Shown one piece after another: positions 27,409 to 35,777 of a stretch of 64,000 nucleotides of DNA. Position 1 is the first letter of the stretch, and each line of letters starts with the position of its first letter. A program made the position numbers and the translations under genes. Under the pieces are notes generated by a model, which had not been told where the DNA came from, did no database searches, and worked only from the letters and a program-made list of their open reading frames with translations. Location: the NCBI RefSeq assembly GCF_003953935.1, contig NZ_RXLQ01000002.1, forward strand, positions 496,001 to 560,000, read 5' to 3'. Source of the stretch: Massilia atriviolacea. GTDB lineage: Bacteria; Pseudomonadota; Gammaproteobacteria; Burkholderiales; Burkholderiaceae_D.

Positions 27409-30400
27409 TTACTGCATGGCGCGCGAGGAAAAATAGCCGAACCCGGCGGCCAGGCCGCCGGCGATGGCGGCGCCCGCCAGCACGGTCAGCGAGACCGGCG
27501 CCGTCGCCACCAGCAGCACCGCGCCGGCCGCGACCAGGGCCCCGGTCGCGACCGCGCCGGCGCCGCCGACCGCGACCGATGCGCCTTCGCCCAGGCCGGC
27601 ATCCCTGGCCGCGCCTTCGACGATGTAGCCGGCCGGCGCCCCGACCAGGCCGCCGACAATGGCCGGCCCGGGTGCCTTCGCGCCCGACATGGCCGCCGCC
27701 GCCAGCCTCGGGAAGCCGGAACTGGCGGCGGTCGACGCCAGGATCTCGGTGGCGGCGATGCCCTCGGCCGCGCCGGGAACCAGCTGGACCCCGACGTTGC
27801 CCACGGCATTGCGTATCGTCCCGCCTGACATGCCGGGCCCGCTGGCGCCCGGCGTTGCAACTGGCGCTGGCGCCGGTGCGGGCGCACTGACTGCCGGGGG
27901 GGGCATGGCAGCGGCGCGCCGCTCCATCGCGGCGCTGGTTTTCGGGCCGGGCACGACCAGGCCGGTGCGCGGATCGACATCGGCGTCGAGCGGCGAGAAG
28001 CTGACCGAGCTGGCGCTCGAGAACTGGGACACGCCGGGAGGATTTTCCACGGTAAAGGTATCGGGATTGATGCCGAGCCTGGACAGCGCGCTGCGCACGA
28101 CCGGACTGGCGCTCATCCTGGCGCGCAGGCCCGCGTTGGTGCGCAGGCCGGCCCGGGTATTGGCGGTCGCGTCGTCGGCCAGGGCGCGCACTTCATCGAT
28201 CTCGGAGAACCTGCCGGTCAGGATCCGGTTGGCCGCATCGTCCGGTGAATCCGCGAGCGACACGTTCGGACGCGCATTGCGCGGCGCGTCGCTGACGAAG
28301 TTGTTCTTGGACTGGACGTTGGTGCGCGAATCGAGGAACTGCTTGTTGGCGGGATCGGACGGGGAACCGGCCACGCCGCCGGCCAGGTTGCCCCTGACCG
28401 CTTCGGCCTCGTCGACATGCAGGCGGAAGGGCACGCGGCGCATCTCGCCGGCCGTGAAATTGATGTCGTCGCCGGGCGCATCGATGCACGTGGCGATGGT
28501 GGGGTCGCAGGCCATGCCGGTGGGGTCGGTGTTGACGACCGGGTTGTTCCTGACGTAGGCGTACAGGTTGATCGAATCGGCGATGCCGATCGGATCGCAA
28601 CTGGTCCACCTTCCCAGCCACGGCGCGTAATAGCGCGCCCCGTGGTAGTACAGCCCGCTCTCCTCGTCACGCTCCTTGCCTGTGAAGCGATAGCGCTGCG
28701 CGGTCTCGTTCTGGCTGCGCACCGCCTGGTAGGTCGCGCAGCCATACGGCGAATGCTCCTGGTAGGAGATGATCTGCGCCCGCTCGTCCAGTTCCAGGCT
28801 GGCCGTGCCGAGGTGATTGGCGAACTGGTAGCGGATCGACTGGCGCGGTGCCTGGTCGGCAGCGGCCGTGTCGAGGGTGCGTGTCTCCACCATGGCGAGG
28901 CGCTGGGCGCCGTCGAGCACATGCAGCGTCTCGCGTTCCAGCACCACGCTATCGTCGCCGATCGGGCCGGCATGCTTGCGGAAGAACTCGATGCCGCCGA
29001 AGTAGATGCGCTCCTCGATCAGTCCCGGCGCCTTTTCCCACACCTTGCGCACGCGCTGGCCCGAGGCATCGTAGACGTAGTACGCCGTGCCGCCGCCGCC
29101 CAGTTCGACCTGGCGCAGCTGGTCCTTGTAGTCCCAGTACATATGCTGCCTGTCGCATCCCGCGCCCAGGTGCGGCATGCGCACCATATTGCCGTGGGCG
29201 TCGTGGCGGAAGGCGCCGGCGCGCGCCTGGCCGGCGCCGTTCGGGTCCAGCGTCGAGCGGCTGAGCCGGTTGCTGGTGCGCGCCGGGCCGGCGCGGCCGT
29301 CCTCGTCCGGACTGTGTTCGAGATAGTCGCAGGTCCGGGTCCAGCCACGGTGGGCGGGGTCGCTGCCGCGGTGCTGCCATTGCAGCAGGTTGCCGACCGC
29401 ATCGTACACATAGCGCTCGATGTACGTGCCCATGGCGTTGCCGTCGCCGGGATGGTCGAGCGCTGCATGAAAGGCTTCGCACGCCGCCGGCGCCCGGCGC
29501 GCGCCGGCGGCCTGCTGGCCCAGGTGTTCGCGCCCGCCCGCCTGGATCAGGCGATACAGGGCGTCGTACACGTAGTCGTTGCCGGCCTCGACGTGCCGGT
29601 TGCGGAAATACACGGCCTGCTGGGCAGCGTCGTCGATATGGGTGATGTTGCCGGCCGGGTCGTAGGTGTAGTGCAGGTTCTGGAGCTCGCTGGCGGGCCA
29701 GGCGGCGCCGTGGCGCCGGGTGACCAGCGAACGTAGCCGGAAGGTCAGCGGGTCGTAGCCGCGCACGGTACTGGCGCCGTTCTTGTAGTCGACGCGCCGG
29801 CGCTGTCCCTTGGCATCGTAATCCACGTTGGCGATGCCGACCGGCGACGGCGGCAGCTGGTCCGGATCGAGCAGGGCGGCCGGTTCGCATGCGTGGTCGA
29901 GCCACACGTCCACCCGTTCCAGCAGGTTGGCCGCGTTGTAGTGCGGCTGGATCACCTGGATGCCGTGGCAGGCGCGCCCGCGCGTCATGCCGCTGTGCGG
30001 CGGGATCGCCTGGGTGTGGCGGTTCAGGGCGTCGTAGCGGGTGGCGGCCTCGAACGACTCGGACGCCAGTTGCGCTTGCGCCGGCAGCGACCAGTCGGGT
30101 AGCCGGGTGTGGTCGCGCGCGAGACGGCGCGTGCTGCGCAGCAGGTTGCCCTTGAAGTCGTAGGCGTCGGTCGGATTGCCGTCGGCGTCGAGCGCGGCGT
30201 TGGTGGCCACGCCGGCGGAATCGAAGTGGCGGTAGATGCGCGTGCGCAGGTTGAGGCGCCGGGCTTGCGCTTCCTCGGCCGGGGTGGCGTCAGGCCCGGG
30301 TTCGCCGTACTCGATGCGCGATACCAGCGTGGCGCGCTCCAGCGTGCGCAGGTCGGATGCGGCCTCGCCGGCGGCGACGCCGCCGCGCACGGTCTGGCCG

Positions 30401-33400
30401 AGCGGACGGCGCAGCGCGTCATAGGTGCTGCGGACTTCATGACCTCGGCTGTCCCAGACGCGGATCGGCTGGCCCGCGACATCGTTCAGCATCCAGCGCG
30501 CACCGGCGTCCATGCTGCTCTGATGAATGGTATTGCCGAGCATGTCGTAGGCATAGCGCATCACCAGGCGCTGTTCGACCGGCCCGGCCGGCAGGTGTCC
30601 GACGGGCACGCGGCGTTCGTCGCGCGCGGCACGCTGCCTGCCTTCGATGTCCAGGTCGACACGCGTGGCAATCAGCTCTTCGGTCCCGTCGAGCACATGG
30701 CCGGGGCAGGCCACCCGGTTGTGCGCGACCGTCAGCACGGCGCGTCCGAGGGCGTCGGCGTGGGCCGTGGTCGGCGTGTCCGCATGGGCGGCCGCGCGTT
30801 CGGCCGCCGCGCGCTCGTGCTCCCCGAGCGCGCCGTCGATGCGCTCGGCGTACCAGCTGCGCCAGTCGGCCGCCTCCGGCCCCAGGGCGGTGAAATGGCG
30901 CGCCATGTGGCCCGCGACGTCGGGATCGGTGCGCGGATCGCCGCTCCGGGCGTGGCGCGCAGCGCAGGTGTCGTTGACGTCGTAGCTGGCCTGGCGCCAG
31001 GGATCGAACAGCACCTTGTCGTAGGTGTGGTTCGGATACAGCGTGGCCACCACGCGTCCGGCCGGGTCGTAGAACAGGACCGGGCTGACGCCCACCCGCA
31101 CCCCGTATTCGAAGGCGTGGGCGGCGCTGAAAAACGGTTCGTACTGGCGCACCGGCTTGCCCTTGTTGTTGAAGATGGTCCAGCCGCTGCCGACCCAGCG
31201 CGGATCGACAATGGCGCCACCCTCGGCCAGAGGCCCGGGCTCGGCCTGGAGTTTTTTCTGGATCTCGCGCCCGGCGCCGTCGGAGTAGGCAAAGCCGAGC
31301 TGGATCTTCAGCCCCTGGGGCGGCAGCGGGGCGCTGGCGTGGGTCTCGCGCGCCAGTATCGCGCTCCAGGCCGGCTGCCAGCGGGCCGGATCGTCCGGAT
31401 ATGCCTCGCGGCTGCGCCGGAACCGGTGCAGGTCGTACACGACGCGCGTGCTGGCGTCGCGCAGCAGGGCCGGCGCCATCGCGTGCGGGTCGGCGGCGCC
31501 AAAGAAGGCGTCGCGCTGCGCGTCGCCGAGGTCGGCGGCGAAGCCGGCCAGGCTGTCGCCTTCGACCGGGCTGGGCAGCGGCTTGCCCATGATGGCGCTG
31601 CCGGCAACCATGCCGAGCGTGTCGTAGGCGACTTCGGTCTGGTTGCGATTCGGGTCGCTCACCAGGCGCGCCTTGAGGACGCGGTAATCGTTGGCCTCGA
31701 CTGTGACGCGGTTGCCGAGCGCGTCGCGGGTTTCGCGCAGCAGCAGATCGTACCTGTCGAAGTCGACCACGGTGTCGTAGCCGAAGGCGTCGCGGTAGCG
31801 GCGCGGCAGGAAGAAATGCCCAAGCGCCTGCGCCAGTTCGTCCGGGGCACCCGCGTCCGGCCCGGCGCTGAAGAAGGCGCGGCCTGACGGAACCCACCAG
31901 TGACCGTCGTCATCGCAGGCGGGAAACAGGCCCGCTTGCCTGAGCGTCTGGCTTGCCACGTAGCCGCCCTGGCCGCCCAGCAGCGCCGCCGGATCGGGCA
32001 GCAGGGCCTCTCCGCAAGGACGCCGGAACACGGCGGCCAGCAGACCGGGGGTGAATGCCAGCCGGTAGTTTTCGCCGGGCAGGGCGCGCGCCTGCACCTC
32101 GCCGAGCGGCAGCAGGCCGCACAGGTCGTCCGGCCGGTACAGCGTGCGCAGCACCTCGACCGGACGGCGCCGCCGGCATCCGCTGGCGGTGTCCTCATAG
32201 GCCACTTGCGGCGCCGTGAACCGGTGGCGCAGGGTGGGGGCGGTCTCGACGAAGTCCGCTGCCTGGTAGCGCCCGGCGGGCCCGCTGGCCGGGTAGCCGG
32301 TCAGCTCGTAGGTGATCGTCTCGGCCGGCTGGGGCGAGCGGCGCATGCCGGGCGAATCGACGGCGTTGGTGAAGCGGTTTTCGGTATAGGTGAGCAGTGC
32401 GCCAGTCTGCCTGTCCTGGTCGGCTTCGTCGAGGCAGGCGAGGCCGGGATTGGCGATCCGGCAGGGCTGGCCTTGACTGTCGACGGCGCGCACCTCGCGG
32501 CGCCGCCCGTAGCCGATGGCAGCCTGCTTGAGCACATTGCCCCAGGCATCGACCTCCAGGGTCAGCGCGTGCCCGATGCGCGGATCGGCCGGATTGCGCT
32601 CGTAGTGGTAGGTGAGCGTTTCGTTGGCATGGGTCAGGAACACGGCGTGCCGGTTGCAGCCCGCCGCCTGCAGCAGGCGCACATGAAAATTCTGTTCGGT
32701 GACGCTGTAGGGCGTGCAGGCGCGTGCCTGCTGCCACGGCGCGGCGCCGGGAGCGGCGTCGTCGGCGTAGACTTCCCGGCGCAGCGTGACGCCAGCCAGC
32801 GCGCGGCAGGCTTCGCGCTCTTCGGCCAGGGTCAGGCCGGCCGGCAGCGGCGTGTCCGGCAGCAGCAGGGCGCGCGCCTCGCGCTCGTCCAGTCCCGGTT
32901 CGCGGAAATACTCGCCGCGGCCGCGCGCGTGCGGCGGCGCGTCGAAACAGTCCGCAATCCGGTCGCGCCCGGGCCAGGCGCCGGTATGAAACCAGGTCTT
33001 GGTATGGATCGGCGCCACATGCGAGGCTGCGGCGATGTTGTCGGCCGCCGGCGCGCCGCCGGCCAGCGTGTCGAACTCTTCCGTGTCCCATTGCTCGACC
33101 ATCCCGAAACCGCGAAATTCGCGTTCTTCGCCATCGAAGTAGCCGTGGTGGTAGGCGTAGCGGCTGACAAAGCGGCTGCGGCCGATATGGTCGCGCGTCT
33201 CGACGCGCTCGACCACGTGCACCGGGAACGGCAGCCGCGTGAGCCAGGGCTTGCCGTCGCGCTTGTCGCGCAGGTAGAAGCGGGTCGAGGTGGCGTAGTC
33301 GAGGAGCGTTTCGGCCCCCATGTTGTTGTCGGTCCGCAGCAGCAGATGGGGTTTGCGCTCCCCCATCAGATTCACGTAGCGCATCGGCCGGCCCGCATCG

Positions 33401-35601
33401 GCCGGCAGCGGCGAGGACCAGACCAGGCAGATGGTGCCGTTGCCGAGCAGGTCGAGCGGCACGATGTCGACCAGCTCGTCGACGCGCGGGAACACCTGCA
33501 TCCGGTGCGGCTCGCTCCAGGCGTTGCCCGACTGGTTGAAGTACAGGCGCACGCCTTCGCTGTGCAGGTAGATGATGTCGGTGGTGCCGCTGCCGTCGAT
33601 GTCGGCCAGGCGGATGCGCCGCTGGTCGAACCGGCCTGCGTGGTCGAACCAGGGCGGATTGTCCATGCTGACCTTGGCGCCGAAGCGGCCGTAGCCGAGG
33701 TTCGGCCAATAGCAGACCTCGCCGTTGCGGACGCGCACGATATCGCTCAGGCCGTCGCCGGACAGGTCGGCCAGGTGGATCGACTCGCCGCCATCGGCGA
33801 ACACCACGCGCGGGCCTATTTCCTCGTCCAGGGCCGGGAACACGCGCTGCGCCGGACCGAAACCGTCCTCGCCGAGCGAGGGGTGCCAGAGCAGGGCGTC
33901 GTCTTCGGTGAGCAGGACATCGGCGCGGCCGTCGCCGTCGAGGTCGATGAAGCGCAGCCTGGGGTCGCGCGGCGGCCGGTTCAGCGGCGCGCGGAACGGT
34001 TTGAAGGCTTGCCAGCCTTCGCCGTCGTCGTGTTCGTACAGGCCCGGCATGGCGCCATCCATCACCACCACGTCGGGCCGGCCGTCGCCGGCCAGGTCGA
34101 GCAACTGGACGCCATCGCCAAGCGAGGCATTCGGCCGGAGCATCACCGTTTCGAGCGGCGCGAACTGCGCGCGTCCCGCCAGGGGGCTGGTATTGCGCAT
34201 GTAGTACCAGGATCCGCCTTGCTCGGTGAGGATGCCCGGCACGCCCTCGCCATGCAGGTCGGCCCAGCGATACGCGCTGCCATCGAGGCCCACCGGCAGG
34301 TTGGCCAGGCTGTCGGCATCGACTTCCTCGACCTGCTCCTGGACCACGGGTTTGGAATAATGAAACTCGAGCGGCGGCATGCTGCTGCGCGCGTAGCCGT
34401 CCGCGCAGCGGCGGTAAGCGCTGTGGGTGACCGCTTGCAGGAAGCTGTACGACGCGGCCGCGTGCACGTCCTTCGCATCCTGCCGCGCGTGGCATAAATC
34501 GGTCGAGCGCACCAAGCAATCGCGCCCGACTTCCGGCTCGCAGGCGAAATGGTGAAACATCAGCACGCGCCGGCACAGGCGCGCGCTGCGCACCTCGAAG
34601 CCGGCGCGATAGCTCGAAAAAGCGTCGGGACGCTCGGGCCAGGGATGCAGCAAGGCGCCGGCCGCGTCCCTGGCGCTGTCGTCGCGCGGGCCCGGCGCCT
34701 CGGGCGCATGGTCGCCGTAATCGAACACCACTTCGAACATCCAGTCCGGATCGACGTCGGGCAGCGCGGCCGGGCGCTCGCCCGCGACCAGCAGCGGGAC
34801 GCGGTTGCCGTAGAGGATGCGTTTCGGATAGCGGTTGGCGCCCCGGCTGCCGGCATCGCGCGGGCCCCGGTTGCGCTGGTGGGCCTGGCCGAGGTCGACG
34901 CCGGCGCCGTCTTCGGCCTTGTAGCGGTAGCGGATGGCGTTGCCCCTGTCGTCGCGCGCCTCGCTGATCAGCCAGCTGAACACGCGTTGCGGCTCGCCGC
35001 GCGCGCCGGCGGCGATGCGCGATTCCTCATCCAGTCCATACATGGTAAGGACATTGTCCTTCGACCAGACGCGCCAGTGCGTGTCGCCGTCGGCATCGCG
35101 GGTCCAGCGTTCGATGCGCGCGAACAGACCCTCGATGCGCGGCCGGTAGCGCCGCACGGTGTAGCCGGGATTGCCGGCGCAGTCGCGCTGGCGCTCGCCG
35201 CCGGGTTCGAGCACCGGCACCAGGTCTTCGGCGCCGGCCAGGATGAACACGTCGGACTCGTCGCCGTCGTCATAGCGCGGCAGGCCCTTGCTGGTCTTGC
35301 GCGTGATGGACGACAGCGACAGGTTCCAGCCGAAACCGAAGGCGCTGTTGCCGCTGCCGGAATCGTAGCCGAGCGCGAGCTGGGGACCGAAACCGCCGCG
35401 TCCCGGACTGGTTGCGACCGGTACCGACATCGATCCGGTGCCGGTGGCCGGGTTGCTGGAGAACTTCTCGCCGATGCCGCTGATCGCGCCGCCGCCTTTG
35501 GGCAGGGAAATCGATGGCGCTGCGGCCTGTTGACTTTGCGGGGCCTCGGCCCCGGCTTGCGCGCTTGCTGAACGGTTTGCTTCACGAGGGTGCTGCACCA
35601 T
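27409..35601 (-). CDS. Fused TcB-TcC subunit of a Tc toxin, with unrecognised C-terminal payload
   Basis: About 2,730 residues. TcB-TcC fusions form the hollow cocoon that encloses a toxic C-terminal fragment. From the N-terminus: an SpvB domain (SLPKGGGAISGIGEKFSSNP, GFGPQLALGYDSGSGNSAFG), VCBS/FG-GAP repeats around 550-730 (FIDLDGDGRADVLL, LADLSGDGLSDIV, LADIDGSGTTDII), TcB middle domains, RHS/YD repeats, and the RHS core GLYYHGARYYAPWLGRWTSC with NPVVNTDPTGM ending near residue 2,363. The last 367 residues are the hypervariable payload. It does not match any toxin family I know: a Pro/Ala linker, then a long Gly/Ala-rich hydrophobic end. The start at 35601 (MVQHPREANRSAS) is preferred because a Met 41 codons upstream falls inside the predicted promoter. 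Confidence 0.9.
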   Translation of the reverse strand: MVQHPREANRSASAQAGAEAPQSQQAAAPSISLPKGGGAISGIGEKFSSNPATGTGSMSVPVATSPGRGGFGPQLALGYDSGSGNSAFGFGWNLSLSSITRKTSKGLPRYDDGDESDVFILAGAEDLVPVLEPGGERQRDCAGNPGYTVRRYRPRIEGLFARIERWTRDADGDTHWRVWSKDNVLTMYGLDEESRIAAGARGEPQRVFSWLISEARDDRGNAIRYRYKAEDGAGVDLGQAHQRNRGPRDAGSRGANRYPKRILYGNRVPLLVAGERPAALPDVDPDWMFEVVFDYGDHAPEAPGPRDDSARDAAGALLHPWPERPDAFSSYRAGFEVRSARLCRRVLMFHHFACEPEVGRDCLVRSTDLCHARQDAKDVHAAASYSFLQAVTHSAYRRCADGYARSSMPPLEFHYSKPVVQEQVEEVDADSLANLPVGLDGSAYRWADLHGEGVPGILTEQGGSWYYMRNTSPLAGRAQFAPLETVMLRPNASLGDGVQLLDLAGDGRPDVVVMDGAMPGLYEHDDGEGWQAFKPFRAPLNRPPRDPRLRFIDLDGDGRADVLLTEDDALLWHPSLGEDGFGPAQRVFPALDEEIGPRVVFADGGESIHLADLSGDGLSDIVRVRNGEVCYWPNLGYGRFGAKVSMDNPPWFDHAGRFDQRRIRLADIDGSGTTDIIYLHSEGVRLYFNQSGNAWSEPHRMQVFPRVDELVDIVPLDLLGNGTICLVWSSPLPADAGRPMRYVNLMGERKPHLLLRTDNNMGAETLLDYATSTRFYLRDKRDGKPWLTRLPFPVHVVERVETRDHIGRSRFVSRYAYHHGYFDGEEREFRGFGMVEQWDTEEFDTLAGGAPAADNIAAASHVAPIHTKTWFHTGAWPGRDRIADCFDAPPHARGRGEYFREPGLDEREARALLLPDTPLPAGLTLAEEREACRALAGVTLRREVYADDAAPGAAPWQQARACTPYSVTEQNFHVRLLQAAGCNRHAVFLTHANETLTYHYERNPADPRIGHALTLEVDAWGNVLKQAAIGYGRRREVRAVDSQGQPCRIANPGLACLDEADQDRQTGALLTYTENRFTNAVDSPGMRRSPQPAETITYELTGYPASGPAGRYQAADFVETAPTLRHRFTAPQVAYEDTASGCRRRRPVEVLRTLYRPDDLCGLLPLGEVQARALPGENYRLAFTPGLLAAVFRRPCGEALLPDPAALLGGQGGYVASQTLRQAGLFPACDDDGHWWVPSGRAFFSAGPDAGAPDELAQALGHFFLPRRYRDAFGYDTVVDFDRYDLLLRETRDALGNRVTVEANDYRVLKARLVSDPNRNQTEVAYDTLGMVAGSAIMGKPLPSPVEGDSLAGFAADLGDAQRDAFFGAADPHAMAPALLRDASTRVVYDLHRFRRSREAYPDDPARWQPAWSAILARETHASAPLPPQGLKIQLGFAYSDGAGREIQKKLQAEPGPLAEGGAIVDPRWVGSGWTIFNNKGKPVRQYEPFFSAAHAFEYGVRVGVSPVLFYDPAGRVVATLYPNHTYDKVLFDPWRQASYDVNDTCAARHARSGDPRTDPDVAGHMARHFTALGPEAADWRSWYAERIDGALGEHERAAAERAAAHADTPTTAHADALGRAVLTVAHNRVACPGHVLDGTEELIATRVDLDIEGRQRAARDERRVPVGHLPAGPVEQRLVMRYAYDMLGNTIHQSSMDAGARWMLNDVAGQPIRVWDSRGHEVRSTYDALRRPLGQTVRGGVAAGEAASDLRTLERATLVSRIEYGEPGPDATPAEEAQARRLNLRTRIYRHFDSAGVATNAALDADGNPTDAYDFKGNLLRSTRRLARDHTRLPDWSLPAQAQLASESFEAATRYDALNRHTQAIPPHSGMTRGRACHGIQVIQPHYNAANLLERVDVWLDHACEPAALLDPDQLPPSPVGIANVDYDAKGQRRRVDYKNGASTVRGYDPLTFRLRSLVTRRHGAAWPASELQNLHYTYDPAGNITHIDDAAQQAVYFRNRHVEAGNDYVYDALYRLIQAGGREHLGQQAAGARRAPAACEAFHAALDHPGDGNAMGTYIERYVYDAVGNLLQWQHRGSDPAHRGWTRTCDYLEHSPDEDGRAGPARTSNRLSRSTLDPNGAGQARAGAFRHDAHGNMVRMPHLGAGCDRQHMYWDYKDQLRQVELGGGGTAYYVYDASGQRVRKVWEKAPGLIEERIYFGGIEFFRKHAGPIGDDSVVLERETLHVLDGAQRLAMVETRTLDTAAADQAPRQSIRYQFANHLGTASLELDERAQIISYQEHSPYGCATYQAVRSQNETAQRYRFTGKERDEESGLYYHGARYYAPWLGRWTSCDPIGIADSINLYAYVRNNPVVNTDPTGMACDPTIATCIDAPGDDINFTAGEMRRVPFRLHVDEAEAVRGNLAGGVAGSPSDPANKQFLDSRTNVQSKNNFVSDAPRNARPNVSLADSPDDAANRILTGRFSEIDEVRALADDATANTRAGLRTNAGLRARMSASPVVRSALSRLGINPDTFTVENPPGVSQFSSASSVSFSPLDADVDPRTGLVVPGPKTSAAMERRAAAMPPPAVSAPAPAPAPVATPGASGPGMSGGTIRNAVGNVGVQLVPGAAEGIAATEILASTAASSGFPRLAAAAMSGAKAPGPAIVGGLVGAPAGYIVEGAARDAGLGEGASVAVGGAGAVATGALVAAGAVLLVATAPVSLTVLAGAAIAGGLAAGFGYFSSRAMQ

Positions 35602-35702
35602 CGCCTCCGATCGCTCTACACTCGATAATCGTGGCCCGGATGCCGCGCCGGGCTGCGTACTGTTGTGTGTGCTGGCTATACGACCGGCTAAGTTTACTGC
35701 TT

Positions 35703-35748
35703 TATTCTGTGCGTAAATACACACATTGTCACATCGGCATTTGTCACA
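35703..35748 (-). promoter_or_regulatory. Predicted promoter and direct repeat upstream of the Tc toxin operon
   Basis: On the minus strand GTGACA (35727-35732) and AGAATA (35703-35708) are 18 bases apart, a plausible sigma-70 promoter. TGTGACAA occurs twice with a 15-base period (35741-35748 and 35726-35733), the second copy overlapping the -35 box. The repeat could be an activator or repressor site. Its TGTGA half resembles a CRP half-site, though not in inverted arrangement. The predicted start of transcription is about 90 bases before the toxin start codon. Confidence 0.4.
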
Positions 35749-35777
35749 CTGCCGCTATGGCGAGGATGGGCGCAGCT

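Noticed and set aside
19102-27828. A 2,908-residue open frame on the plus strand
   Set aside because: It is antisense to the TcA gene. Its composition (Arg/Gln/Gly/Val-rich with no domain wording) is what high-GC codon bias produces opposite a long gene.
35602-35724. A longer start for the TcB-TcC protein (MCIYAQNK..)
   Set aside because: These codons overlap the predicted promoter and TGTGACAA repeats. The shorter start fits homologues, which begin shortly before the SLPKGGGAI segment.
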